NCBI RefSeq assembly: GCF_044458865.1
Contig: NZ_JBITIH010000022.1
Coordinates: forward strand, 66,727 to 130,726
Reading direction: 5' to 3'
DNA: 64,000 bases
From: Micromonospora_G sp044458865
Lineage (GTDB): Bacteria; Actinomycetota; Actinomycetes; Mycobacteriales; Micromonosporaceae
How positions within the stretch are numbered: the first letter of the stretch is position 1; every line of letters begins with the position of its first letter. The notes below the pieces were generated by a model that was not told the origin of the DNA, did not search any database, and was given only the letters and a program-made list of their open reading frames with translations. The position numbers were made by a program, and so were the translations under genes. Positions 43,459 through 51,953 of this stretch are shown here, piece by piece.

Positions 43459-43512
43459 GCTGTGGCTGCGGTCACCTGAGCGCCCACCGCCGCTGTGGCA
43501 GTGGTCACCTGA
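43459..43512 (+). promoter_or_regulatory. Direct repeats upstream of zwf
   Basis: A 21-bp unit, gctgtggc(tgc/agt)ggtcacctga, occurs at 43459-43479 and 43492-43512, start-to-start 33 bp (about three helical turns). They lie 120-175 bp before the zwf start codon, consistent with a pair of regulator sites on one DNA face, but no regulator is known. Confidence 0.45.
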
Positions 43513-43632
43513 TGGCCTTCCGGAGTACCGGCGGTCGGCATCCGTTAACGCCGTGTGGGTAGCGTTCTCCACAACATCATCCAGGCAGTCGCGCGGTCGA
43601 ACCGTCTCGCGCGGTCGGAGGACTTACGGACC

Positions 43633-45135
43633 ATGGACAAGGCCCCTCAGCTCATTCAGGAACGCAGCGCGCCACCCGCCACGCTGGTTATCTTCGGCGC
43701 TTCGGGCGACCTCACCCGACGCAAGCTGATCCCCGCGGTGGCGAGCCTGGCCCGCCACCACCGCCTGCCGAACGAATTCGCCCTGGTCGGCGTCGCGCGG
43801 ACGGCGATGAGCGACGAGCAGTTCGCTGACTCCGCGATCAACGGCCGAGGGCTGCGCGACCACCCTCAGCTCAACGGCGGAATCAGGTACGTCTCCGGCG
43901 GCTACGACGATCCGGAGACCTACAAGCGCCTCGCCGAGACGCTCGACAGCCTCGACGCCGAACGCGGCACCGCCGGCAACCGCCTGTTCTACCTCTCGAC
44001 CCCGGCCGAGGCGTTCGAACCGGTGATCAACGGGCTCGCCGGCGCCGGGCTCAACCACGCCCGGCCGGGCTCGTTCTCCCGGCTGGTGATCGAGAAGCCG
44101 TACGGCCGTGACCTGGCCACGGCCCGCGAACTCGACGCGATCGTGCACTCCAGCTTCGACGAGCCGCAGGTCTTCCGGATCGACCACTACCTGGGCAAGG
44201 ACACCGTCCAGAACGTGCTCGCGCTCCGCTTCGCGAACTCGATCTTCCAGCCGATCTGGGACCGTAGCTGGGTCGACCATGTGCAGATCACGGTCGCCGA
44301 GACCCTCGGCGTCGGCACCCGCGGCGGCTTCTACGAGAGCGCCGGCGCGATGCGCGACATCGTGCAGAACCACGTGCTCCAGGTGCTCGCGCTCGCCCTG
44401 ATGGAGCCACCGGCCTCGTTCGACGCCGAAGGGCTGCGTAACGAGAAGGTGAAGCTGCTCCAGGCGATCCGGCTCCCCACCGACCGCGACATCGCCGACC
44501 TGGCCGTACGTGGTCAGTACACCCGCGGCGGCACCCGGAACGACCTGATGCCCGGCTACCGGGACGAGCCCGGCGTTGACCCGTTGTCGCGTACGGAGAC
44601 GTACGCCGCGATGCGGCTCAACGTCGACAACTGGCGCTGGGCCGGGGTGCCGTTCTACGTGCGTACGGGCAAACGGCTGCCGGCCCGGGTCACCGAGGTC
44701 GCGTTGCAGTTCCAGCGCCCCCCGCACCTGCCGATCCCCACCGACCAGCTCACCGAACTGGACGCCGACGCGCTGATCCTGCGCATCCAGCCCGACGAGG
44801 GCATCTCGCTGCGCTTCGGCGCGAAGGTGCCCGGCCACTCGTTCCGGGTCCGCACGGCCAGCATGGACTTCTCGTACGACAAGACGTTCCGCGAGGAGTC
44901 CCCGGAGGCGTACGAGCGGCTGCTGTTGGACGCCCTGCTCGGCGACCCGACGCTGTTCATCCGTACCGACGAGGTCGAGCAGTGCTGGCGGATCGTCGAC
45001 CCGATCATCGAGCACTGGGCCAAGGACCACTCCCCGATCCCCACGTACGAGGCCGCCTCGTGGGGACCGACCGACGCCGACCGCCTGATCGGCCGCAGTG
45101 GCCGGAAGTGGCGCAACCCCGGCGCCGACGCCTGA
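43633..45135 (+). CDS. zwf: Glucose-6-phosphate 1-dehydrogenase
   Basis: A 500-residue dehydrogenase that oxidises glucose 6-phosphate to 6-phosphogluconolactone with NADP+ reduction, at the entry of the pentose phosphate pathway. NADP+-binding motif GASGDLTRRKL is at 22-32 and the substrate/catalytic motif RIDHYLGK at 182-189, followed by WDRSWVDHVQIT. Length is usual. ATG at 43633; GGAGG lies 11 bases upstream. The usual partners opcA, tal and tkt are not adjacent, so this may be an additional zwf outside the main pentose-phosphate cluster. Confidence 0.96.
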   Translation: MDKAPQLIQERSAPPATLVIFGASGDLTRRKLIPAVASLARHHRLPNEFALVGVARTAMSDEQFADSAINGRGLRDHPQLNGGIRYVSGGYDDPETYKRLAETLDSLDAERGTAGNRLFYLSTPAEAFEPVINGLAGAGLNHARPGSFSRLVIEKPYGRDLATARELDAIVHSSFDEPQVFRIDHYLGKDTVQNVLALRFANSIFQPIWDRSWVDHVQITVAETLGVGTRGGFYESAGAMRDIVQNHVLQVLALALMEPPASFDAEGLRNEKVKLLQAIRLPTDRDIADLAVRGQYTRGGTRNDLMPGYRDEPGVDPLSRTETYAAMRLNVDNWRWAGVPFYVRTGKRLPARVTEVALQFQRPPHLPIPTDQLTELDADALILRIQPDEGISLRFGAKVPGHSFRVRTASMDFSYDKTFREESPEAYERLLLDALLGDPTLFIRTDEVEQCWRIVDPIIEHWAKDHSPIPTYEAASWGPTDADRLIGRSGRKWRNPGADA

Positions 45136-45151
45136 TCGGCCCCGCTGGTCG

Positions 45152-45193
45152 GTCGGCCCCACGGATCGGTCAGTCGGCCCCACGGATCGGTCA
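45152..45193. repeat. 21-bp tandem repeat between zwf and the SWIM gene
   Basis: Two perfect adjacent copies of a 21-bp unit (gtcggccccacggatcggtc a), at 45152-45172 and 45173-45193, with a degenerate partial unit before. The second copy reaches the stop codon of the minus-strand gene at 45191. Confidence 0.8.
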
Positions 45194-46093
45194 GTCGGTC
45201 AGGGCGGCCACACCGTCGGGGCCGAGGACCGGCAGGTAGTCGGTCGGACGGTCGAGACACGAGGCGACGGATTCGGCCGCCTCGATGATGTCGAGCAACC
45301 GTTCGACCAGCGGTTCCGGCTCTGCCCGCAACTCCAGGCAGAGCCGGACGTGGACCGCGCGCAGCGCCGACCCGATCTCGTCGAACTCCTCGTCGTCGGC
45401 GGCTTCGCCGAGCGGGCCGAGCAGCGCGTCCCAGCGCCGGGCGGCGTACTCGACCGTCAGCAGGGTCGCCTCGGTCGGCGGTCGTTGGGCGAGCACCTCC
45501 AACTCCTCGACGACGTGCTGACCGGCCTTGGCCACGTCGTACAGGTCCCAGTGGCCGGTGGTCGCCTCGGCCGCCAGGCTCTCCACCACCTTGCGTACGT
45601 CGGCCAGTTCGTCCTCCGTCGGCACGCCCAGTTCCCCGGCGTACGTCAACAGCCGGGCCTCCAGCCGACGGTCGGTGACCGCGTGCTCGGCGACGAGCAG
45701 GGCCAACCGGCGGACCGGGAGGGTCGCGGCGACGTCGGCGAGCCGGCGGACTCCCGGGTCGACCCGTACCGTCGAGGGTGGAGTCGCGGTCGGCGACCAG
45801 TGGAAACCGTCACCGAGGGCGGCGAGCGTCACCGCCACCGCGTGCGCGCAGAGTTCCTCCGGATCGGTCTCCGGCTCGGCGCAGTCGCACTCGCTGCTGA
45901 ACGCCCCGTCAACCACCCCGACCCACACCTCGTACGCGGTCGCGCCGCTGTCGGTGTGTACGGCCGCGACCGCACCGCCGTTCACCTCGACAATCCGGCC
46001 CAGCCTGTCGGCGGCCAACAGTGCCTCCGCCTCCTGGTAGACCTCCGGGTCCACCGCGCCCCGCACCGCGTCCACGTCGATTCGCACAGCCAT
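45191..46093 (-). CDS. SWIM zinc-finger domain protein
   Basis: A 300-residue protein. The SWIM motif is seen near residues 65-90: FSSECDCAEPETDPEELCAH, a CxC-x(n)-CxH zinc site, preceded by the strand-rich part EVWVGVVDGA typical of the domain. The remainder is helical and acidic with no recognised domain. SWIM domains bind DNA or proteins, and such actinomycete proteins often occur with ATPase or helicase genes; none is adjacent here. ATG at 46093. Confidence 0.85.
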   Translation of the reverse strand: MAVRIDVDAVRGAVDPEVYQEAEALLAADRLGRIVEVNGGAVAAVHTDSGATAYEVWVGVVDGAFSSECDCAEPETDPEELCAHAVAVTLAALGDGFHWSPTATPPSTVRVDPGVRRLADVAATLPVRRLALLVAEHAVTDRRLEARLLTYAGELGVPTEDELADVRKVVESLAAEATTGHWDLYDVAKAGQHVVEELEVLAQRPPTEATLLTVEYAARRWDALLGPLGEAADDEEFDEIGSALRAVHVRLCLELRAEPEPLVERLLDIIEAAESVASCLDRPTDYLPVLGPDGVAALTD

Positions 46094-46126
46094 GGCGCAC
46101 ATTCAACCGTCCCCACCGCCCCCCGT

Positions 46127-46180
46127 GGAAGGAAGGGCCCCTTGTTATCGCTTTCGGTAGTACAAGGGCCCCTTGCTAAC
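46127..46180. repeat. 54-bp double-palindrome repeat, copy 4
   Basis: Divergent at the centre (ttatcgctttcggtagtac) and partly changed outer arms (ggaaggaagggcccc ... ccccttgctaac). Lies between two divergently transcribed genes, so it cannot be only a terminator. Confidence 0.88.
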
Positions 46181-46255
46181 CACGGGGGTGGGAGCTTGGG
46201 GCGGGCGGAGCCGGCGGCGGGAATATCGGTGGTGGCCGCGAGTAAGGTCGGATTT

Positions 46256-46924
46256 ATGGGGATGATTCTCTCGGTCAATCTGGCCGTTCCGGAACCGAAC
46301 AGCGCCAAGTCGGTCGGGGTCACCGGCATCAACAAGCAGCCGGTGAGCGACCCGGTGGCGGTTCGGGCGCCCGGGCCGAAGACCACCGGGTTGGGCAGTG
46401 GACTCGTCGGCGACCAGATCTTCGACGTAGCCCACCACGGCGGTGACGACCAGGCGGTCTACGCGTACGCCCGGGAGGACTACGACTGGTGGGAGGCGGA
46501 GTTGGGGCGTCCACTGCCGGGCGGGATCTTCGGCGAGAACCTGACCACGGTCGGTCTGGACGTCAACGGCGCGTTCATCGGCGAGCGCTGGCGGATCGGC
46601 GCCGACCTGGTGCTGCAGACCACCTTCGGTCGGATCCCCTGTGCCACGTTCCAGCTGAAGATGGCCGAGCCGCACTGGGTGAAGCGGTTCACGCGGGAGG
46701 GCCGGCCGGGGGCGTACCTGCGGGTGGTCGAGCCGGGTGAGGTCCGTGCCGGTGATGACGTACGCGTGGTCGACCGGCCGGTTCGCGGAGTGACCATCGC
46801 GGAGGGCTTCCGCGCGTGGATGCTGGAGCCGGAACTGCTGCCCCGACTGCTCGACGCGGACGGGGTTTCGGAGAGCCTCAAGGAGGAGATTCGGCAGTGG
46901 CTCGCCGACCGCACCAGCGCCTAG
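46256..46924 (+). CDS. MOSC-domain protein (YiiM-like)
   Basis: A 222-residue MOSC protein. Motifs include GINKQPV, VAHHGGDDQAVYAYAREDYDWWE, GGIFGENLT and FGRIPCATFQLKM, with the conserved Cys of the family. MOSC domains hold sulfur or bind molybdenum cofactor; YiiM-like members handle N-hydroxylated bases such as 6-hydroxylaminopurine. ATG at 46256. An AAGGAGGAG sequence inside its 3' end serves the following HTH gene. Confidence 0.9.
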   Translation: MGMILSVNLAVPEPNSAKSVGVTGINKQPVSDPVAVRAPGPKTTGLGSGLVGDQIFDVAHHGGDDQAVYAYAREDYDWWEAELGRPLPGGIFGENLTTVGLDVNGAFIGERWRIGADLVLQTTFGRIPCATFQLKMAEPHWVKRFTREGRPGAYLRVVEPGEVRAGDDVRVVDRPVRGVTIAEGFRAWMLEPELLPRLLDADGVSESLKEEIRQWLADRTSA

Positions 46925-47329
46925 GGGCGGGTTCGGAGCCTCAGTTCCACAACCGCCTGGCCGTCCTGCGGTCCGAACGGGGCATGAGCCGCAAGCAGCT
47001 CGCCGAGGAGGTCGGGGTCCACTACCAGACCATCGGCTACCTCGAACGCGGCGAATACAGCCCCAGCCTGGTGCTGGCCCTGCGCATCGCGGGAGCTGCC
47101 GGAACAGGCGCTCGACGAGCGGCAGGCGCAGATCCGTGGCCGGGTCTACCTCGACGCGTACCGGATCGGGTTCGGCCTCTTCACCGCGGCGCTCGCCGTG
47201 ATCGCGCTCTGGGGCATGCTCGACCTGCCTGCCCCCGGTTCGGGTCTGGTCGCCGCCGCGATCGTGGTGCCCTTCCACCTTGCCCTGGTGCTGCCCAACC
47301 TGGCCGCCGCGTTCCGCGACGACATCTGA
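46897..47329 (+). pseudogene. Fused remains of an XRE helix-turn-helix gene and a small membrane protein
   Basis: A GTG at 46897, with AAGGAGGAG 8 bases upstream, starts an HTH of YozG/Cro type: FHNRLAVLRSERGMSRKQLA, then VHYQTIGYLERGEYSPSLVL ALRIA. At about 47090 the similarity ends and another frame continues as ELPEQALDERQAQIRGRVYL and two hydrophobic segments (IGFGLFTAALAVIALWGML, AIVVPFHLALVLPNLA), ending RDDI* at 47329. Small membrane proteins of this type are often encoded next to such HTH genes. The simplest reading is a deletion that fused two genes out of frame. The HTH frame itself runs on to 47373 with unrelated sequence. Confidence 0.6.
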
Positions 47330-47535
47330 TTCCGCGCCGACATCTGGGGCGACGCCCGGCTGGACGGCCGTGACGACCCACGCCGTCGGTCATCTGACAG
47401 CGACCTCGTCGCGGCTATCCAGCCCGGTTGAGTGGGGAGGCGGGAGGCACGTTCACCCAGCGTCAGGGGTCGATCGCACCGGCCCTGACGTGGCATGCTG
47501 CCGGTCATGCGTACGCCCGTGCAGTCGACGCGGTG

Positions 47536-48456
47536 GTGTCCACAGTGACCGTCATCTCGGTCATCAACTACAAAGGCGGCGTCGGGAAGACCACCCTGAC
47601 CGCGAACCTCGGCGCGGAGCTTGCCACCCGTGGGCTCAAGATCCTGCTGATCGACCTGGATCCGCAGGCCAGCCTGACCTTCTCCTTCTTCACGCCGGAC
47701 GAGTGGGAACGCGACCTCGCCGACGAACGCAGCATCCTCCAGTGGTTCGGCTCGGTGCTGGACACCACGCCGACACAACCACTACACCGGTACGTGGTGA
47801 CCCCACCACTGGTCAACAAAGCGATCACGGAACGGGGTCCGGGTCGGCTGGACCTGGTCGCCTCGCACCTCGGCCTGGTCGACGTGGACCTCGACTTCGC
47901 CGCCCTGCTCGGCGGCTCCCGGTTCCAGCACGGCAGTCCGCGTTTCCTGGCGCTGCACCGCGCCCTCTCCGACGCACTCGACGAGCCGACATTCGACGGG
48001 TACGACCTGGTCCTGCTGGACTGTGCGCCGAACTTCACTATGGTGACCCGGACCGGGATCGTGGCCAGCGACCACATCCTGATTCCGGCGAAGGCGGACT
48101 ACCTCTCCACCCTCGGCATCGACTACCTGCGCAAGAAGGTCTCCGAACTTGTCCGCGACTACAACCGGGTGGCAGGCAACGGCACCGGGCAGATCGATCC
48201 GCACTTCCTCGGCGTGGTCTTCACGATGATCCAGTACAGCAACAACGGCCCGATACTGGCCTCGCGTAACTACATCGGCCAGACCGGGAACATCGAGGTG
48301 CCGGTCTTCAACCAGATGATCCGGGAGAACAAGACCATTTTCGGCACCGCCGGTGAGCACGGCATCCCGGCGGTGCTCGTACCCAACGCCAACGCGATGA
48401 TCCAGTACGAACTCCAGCAACTCGCCAGCGAACTGCTGGCCAAGATCCGCACCTAG
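47536..48456 (+). CDS. Orphan ParA-family ATPase
   Basis: A 306-residue ParA/MinD-type ATPase. The deviant Walker A KGGVGKTTLTANLG is near residues 13-26, the A' region is ILLIDLDPQASLT, and Walker B is YDLVLLDCAPN. Residues after that (IPAKADYLSTLGIDYL) are typical of soluble ParA. There is no parB or parS-like sequence next to it; the partner downstream has a Rho-N/SAP-like C-terminus. Start unclear: GTGs at 47533, 47536 and 47545 are all possible and no strong ribosome site is seen. Likely to position a cargo other than the chromosome origin. Confidence 0.9.
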   Translation: MSTVTVISVINYKGGVGKTTLTANLGAELATRGLKILLIDLDPQASLTFSFFTPDEWERDLADERSILQWFGSVLDTTPTQPLHRYVVTPPLVNKAITERGPGRLDLVASHLGLVDVDLDFAALLGGSRFQHGSPRFLALHRALSDALDEPTFDGYDLVLLDCAPNFTMVTRTGIVASDHILIPAKADYLSTLGIDYLRKKVSELVRDYNRVAGNGTGQIDPHFLGVVFTMIQYSNNGPILASRNYIGQTGNIEVPVFNQMIRENKTIFGTAGEHGIPAVLVPNANAMIQYELQQLASELLAKIRT

Positions 48457-48484
48457 CACGTTCCGTCATCAGGGAGTAGTAGAC

Positions 48485-48937
48485 GTGACCAGCCCGGCCG
48501 ACCTGTCCCACGCCGTCCTGCTCCAGGTGGCGGAGTTCATCCGTACGTTGCCGGCCGACCAGCTCGCGGACCTGGCCGCCGGCCGGGTACGGCTCCAACT
48601 CGCCGGGCAGCCGAGCGCGGGTACGGCAGCACCCGCGGGGACGGCGAAGAACCGCACGACCGCAGCCCGGACGACAGCCGCCCCGACACCACCGCCGGTC
48701 TCGGCGGAGCAGGTCCGGGCCGACCTGGTCTCGATCGGTGACCGGGTTGCCGCCACCCGGTACCTCGACGACCTCACACTCAAGGTGCCCGAGCTACGGG
48801 CGCTGGCCCGGGAACTGGGAATCACTGTGTCGAGCCGAGCGACCAAGCCGACCGTGGTCCAGGAGATCGTGCAGTGGACCGTCGGCCGCCGGCTCGCCTC
48901 GGAGGCGATCGCCCGCACCACACCCCCCCACAACTGA
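48485..48937 (+). CDS. ParA-associated protein with Rho-N/SAP-like C-terminus
   Basis: A 150-residue protein. The N-terminal helix (LSHAVLLQVAEFIRTLPADQ) is followed by an Ala/Pro-rich linker (~45-80) and a C-terminal ~65-residue helical part with VPELRALARELGITV and SRATKPTVVQEIVQWTVG, resembling Rho-N or SAP modules that bind nucleic acids. It starts 28 bases after the ParA stop on the same strand, with CAGGGAG upstream of the GTG. A small DNA- or RNA-binding adaptor for the orphan ParA is likely but inferred. Confidence 0.7.
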   Translation: MTSPADLSHAVLLQVAEFIRTLPADQLADLAAGRVRLQLAGQPSAGTAAPAGTAKNRTTAARTTAAPTPPPVSAEQVRADLVSIGDRVAATRYLDDLTLKVPELRALARELGITVSSRATKPTVVQEIVQWTVGRRLASEAIARTTPPHN

Positions 48938-48941
48938 GCCG

Positions 48942-49050
48942 CACCGCACACCGCCCGCACCGCACACCGCCCGCCCGCCCGCACCGCGCACCGCCCGGCG
49001 GCGCGGCGCGGCGCGGCGCGGCGCGGGCCACGCGGCGCCACGCCGCGCGC
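48942..49050. repeat. Low-complexity GC-rich tract
   Basis: Tandem gcaccgcacaccgccc units give way to gcggcgcggcgcgg units. Noncoding, between the ParA operon and repeat copy 5. Frames through it contain only Pro, Arg, Ala, Gly and His. Confidence 0.7.
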
Positions 49051-49068
49051 CGCCGGGCGCGGCCCGTG

Positions 49069-49122
49069 GTTAGGAAGGGGCCCTTCCTATACCGAAAGCG
49101 ATAACAAGGGGCCCTTCCTTAC
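49069..49122. repeat. 54-bp double-palindrome repeat, copy 5
   Basis: Arms gttaggaagggg and aaggggcccttccttac around tataccgaaagcgataac. Its final bases supply the TAA stop codon of the helicase gene on the minus strand. Confidence 0.92.
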
Positions 49123-51236
49123 TCCGGGCGTAGGAGTTGGGTGACTTCGGCGAGCACCTCGTCCCAGTGGGGTTCGGGAGCGGCGCCGCGTAGCTGTCCG
49201 GCGATGTACTCGGCGATGCGCCGTACCTCCCGGGCGGTGAGGCCATTGGGCCGGTCGTCGTCGCCCCTGCCGGGCCGCGTCGGTGCGGTCAGTGGCAGCG
49301 GGTCGCCGACGCAGACCACGTCGAGGTGGCCGGTGGTCCGGGTGAGCGCGACATAGAGCAGGCGATGTCCCCGCTCGTCGCTGGCGACGATCTCCGCCGG
49401 CTCGACCACCACCACCGCGTCGAATTCGAGCCCCTTGGCCTCCTGCGGGCTCACCAGGTTGATCGAGCCGCCCAGTTCGCCCCGGTCGGCGCTGTGCCAT
49501 TCGACCCCGTTCTCGGCGAGGGCCGCCTCGACCTCGCGTCGGCAGCGCGGCGGGCAGACGATGCCGACGAAGCGGCCGGCGGCGGCGTGTGCGAGGGCCA
49601 CCGTCACCACCCGACCGGGCCGCTCGGTCAGACCGACCCGATGCGTGCTCGGTTCCGGACCGTCCCGGACGACCTCGGGGGCGGTGACGCCGGGTGCGGC
49701 CACCGGCAGCAGCCTGGCTGCCAACGCGTACGCCGGGCGCGGCACCCGGTAGCCGTACCTCAGCGCGGTGACCGTGACCGGGTGTGGGGTCGGCAGGTGC
49801 CGGGTGACCTCGTCCCAACTGTCCCGGGCCCACGCACCGGTCGACTGGGCGATGTCACCGACGACGGTGAACGAGCCGTTGGCGCTGCGCCGGCCCACCG
49901 CGCGTAGCTGCATCGGTGACAGGTCCTGCGCCTCGTCGACGACCACGTGCCCGTACCGCCGGCCGGCTCCGTTGACCAGGTGGTCCAGCTCGTCGAGGAG
50001 GGCCAGGTCGGCGGCGGACCAGAGTTCCTGGGAGAGCCGGTCCGCGCTCCGGCGGTGCAGGTGGGCGAGTTCCTCGGCGGTGAAGTCGGTGCCGGCGGCA
50101 GCGTGCAGCCGACTGCGGGAGCCGAGCAGATCGCGGAGGAACGCCGGTGCGGTCTGCTGCGGCCAGAGGCGTTCGACCAGGTTCGCGAGGGCCGACCCGC
50201 CGGCCCGTGGTGCCCCGCCGGTTCGGTCCGCGACGATCTGCCCGAGCCGGTCGCGGAAAAGCTGGCGGCGTCCGAGGTAGGGCAGCTCCGCCGCCCGAGC
50301 GTGGTCCAGTGCCTCGGCGACCTCCGCGCCGGGCACGGTGACGAACCGTCCGTCGACCAGGAGCCGTTCGGCGGGTTCGGGGACGCCGATTCGTCCCTCC
50401 AGGGCTCGGGCGAGGAGCGCCGCCATCCGTACCTCCCCCTTGATCCGGCTCACCTCGGCCGGCTCGACCCGTCCTCTCGCCACCGTCGGGGCCAGCCGGC
50501 CGATGTCGCGTAGCTCCACCTCGGCGTCACCGAGCCCCGGCAGCACCGTGCGGATGTAACGCATGAAGGTGGGGTGCGGGCCGACGATCAGGACGTCGGC
50601 GGCGTCGAGCGTCTCGGCGTGGGTGAAGAGCAGCCAGGAGACCCGGTGCAGCGCCACCGCGGTCTTGCCGCTGCCGGGGCCGCCCTCGATCACGAGCAAC
50701 TGCTCCCGGGGCGCCCGGATCAGGGCGAACTGGGCCGCCTGGATGGTCGCCACGATGTCCCGCATCTGTCCCGTACGGCCGCGCTCCAGTTCGGCGAGCA
50801 GGTGCCGGTCCACCGTCTCGGCGATCTCAGCGAAGATCACCTCGGTGAACTCCCGGATGGTGTTGCCGGTGCAGTCGAAGGTGCGGCGGCGGCGCAGGCC
50901 GAGCGGCTCCTGGTGGCTCGCCTCGAAGTAACGGGCGACGGCAGGTGCCTGCCAGTTGACGACAAGCACCTCGGCGTTGTCGTCGCGGATGAGATGCCGA
51001 CCGAGGTAGAGCGTCTCGCCCGTCTCGTCGTCGACCCGCCCGAACGCGACCGCGTCCTCGGTCGTGCCGATCGCCTGGCGGGCGGCCTCGGCGTGCCGGT
51101 GCAGGTGGGCGGCGGCGCCGGAGTTCGCGGCGGCACGGACGAGACCGCTCAGCTCGCCGATCTTCCGGTCCCGATGCTTGGCTGTGGTGTCGAAGTACGC
51201 CTGCTCGGCAGCGATCTCAGTCGATCTGGAGTGCAT
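49119..51236 (-). CDS. HelD-like UvrD/Rep-type helicase
   Basis: A 705-residue superfamily 1 protein of the HelD group. An N-terminal helical part (EQAYFDTTAKHRDRKIGELS) and the HelD-like VVNWQAPAVARYFEASHQEP precede Walker A GGPGSGKT (185-192). Motif II is VVVDEAQDLSPMQ and later motifs include LRYGYRVPR and VVEPAEI ... LLYVALTRTTGHLDVV. HelD-type proteins release stalled RNA polymerase rather than unwind DNA; the actinobacterial HelR group confers rifamycin tolerance. Which subgroup this is needs alignment. ATG at 51236. Its stop codon lies in repeat copy 5. Confidence 0.9.
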   Translation of the reverse strand: MHSRSTEIAAEQAYFDTTAKHRDRKIGELSGLVRAAANSGAAAHLHRHAEAARQAIGTTEDAVAFGRVDDETGETLYLGRHLIRDDNAEVLVVNWQAPAVARYFEASHQEPLGLRRRRTFDCTGNTIREFTEVIFAEIAETVDRHLLAELERGRTGQMRDIVATIQAAQFALIRAPREQLLVIEGGPGSGKTAVALHRVSWLLFTHAETLDAADVLIVGPHPTFMRYIRTVLPGLGDAEVELRDIGRLAPTVARGRVEPAEVSRIKGEVRMAALLARALEGRIGVPEPAERLLVDGRFVTVPGAEVAEALDHARAAELPYLGRRQLFRDRLGQIVADRTGGAPRAGGSALANLVERLWPQQTAPAFLRDLLGSRSRLHAAAGTDFTAEELAHLHRRSADRLSQELWSAADLALLDELDHLVNGAGRRYGHVVVDEAQDLSPMQLRAVGRRSANGSFTVVGDIAQSTGAWARDSWDEVTRHLPTPHPVTVTALRYGYRVPRPAYALAARLLPVAAPGVTAPEVVRDGPEPSTHRVGLTERPGRVVTVALAHAAAGRFVGIVCPPRCRREVEAALAENGVEWHSADRGELGGSINLVSPQEAKGLEFDAVVVVEPAEIVASDERGHRLLYVALTRTTGHLDVVCVGDPLPLTAPTRPGRGDDDRPNGLTAREVRRIAEYIAGQLRGAAPEPHWDEVLAEVTQLLRPE

Positions 51237-51409
51237 ACCGGCCCCCGCCCGCTCAGCCGGTCACCGACCGGATGGACCGGCTCACCGTACCGTCACCAAG
51301 AGGGAGCGGATATCGACGGATCGGTCATCGTGCGGTAGGCCGTTCCCGACCAGCCGACGCTATTTTTTCGTAGAATCGGACGATAGGTCCCGGCCACTGG
51401 AGGCATGCG

Positions 51410-51781
51410 ATGGCGGTCGACAACGACACCCTGGTGCGGAACTTCATCGAGGCCTTCGCGGAGAAGAAGACCGAACTGCTGGAGCCGTTCCTCGACGAGA
51501 ACGTGATGTTCCACAACTACGGCGACAAAGAGGTACACGGCCGGGACAACGTGCTGGAGGTCTGGCGCGGCGTCTTCCAGAGCTTCGAGACCGTACGGTT
51601 CGAAACCGTCAACCAGGCGGTCAACGGCAGCATCGTCCTCGCCGAACAGGTGCACGGCCTCGGCCTGGCCGGCAAGCAGGTCGCGACGATCATGAACATG
51701 GCGGTCTACGACGTACGCGACGGCAAGATCTTGGCCTGGCGCGACTACACCAACCCCGAGTACGCCCGCACGCTGCTCTGA
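51410..51781 (+). CDS. SnoaL-like / NTF2-fold protein
   Basis: A 123-residue NTF2-fold protein of the SnoaL / limonene-epoxide-hydrolase-like group. Patterns are LVRNFIEAFAEKKTELLEPFLDE, HNYGDKEVHGRDNVLEVWRGVF and MNMAVYDVRDGKILAWRDYT. These enzymes isomerise or hydrolyse small substrates, but active-site residues vary and the substrate is unknown. The ATG at 51410 follows GGAGG with 6-base spacing. It is followed by repeat copy 6. Confidence 0.88.
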   Translation: MAVDNDTLVRNFIEAFAEKKTELLEPFLDENVMFHNYGDKEVHGRDNVLEVWRGVFQSFETVRFETVNQAVNGSIVLAEQVHGLGLAGKQVATIMNMAVYDVRDGKILAWRDYTNPEYARTLL

Positions 51782-51848
51782 CCCGCCGACCGCCAACCCG
51801 TTGCTCCCGCAGCCCGTTGCTCCCGCAGCCGTTCTTCCCGCGAACGCC

Positions 51849-51902
51849 TGAAGGAAGGGGCCCTTGCTATCGCATTCCGCGTAGCGAGGGCCCCTTCTCG
51901 AC
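51849..51902. repeat. 54-bp double-palindrome repeat, copy 6 (divergent)
   Basis: The most decayed copy: arms aaggaaggggccc and gagggccccttctcg with centre ttgctatcgcattccgcgta. Lies between convergent genes. Confidence 0.75.
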
Positions 51903-51953
51903 AACCGTGGGTGGTGGCTGGGCCGGTCGGACTACCGCGCCACCTCGTGGTGG

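Noticed and set aside
48942..49050. GC-rich tandem units considered as a CRISPR-like or origin-like array
   Set aside because: Units are short, irregular and adjacent without unique spacers, so it is simple low-complexity DNA.
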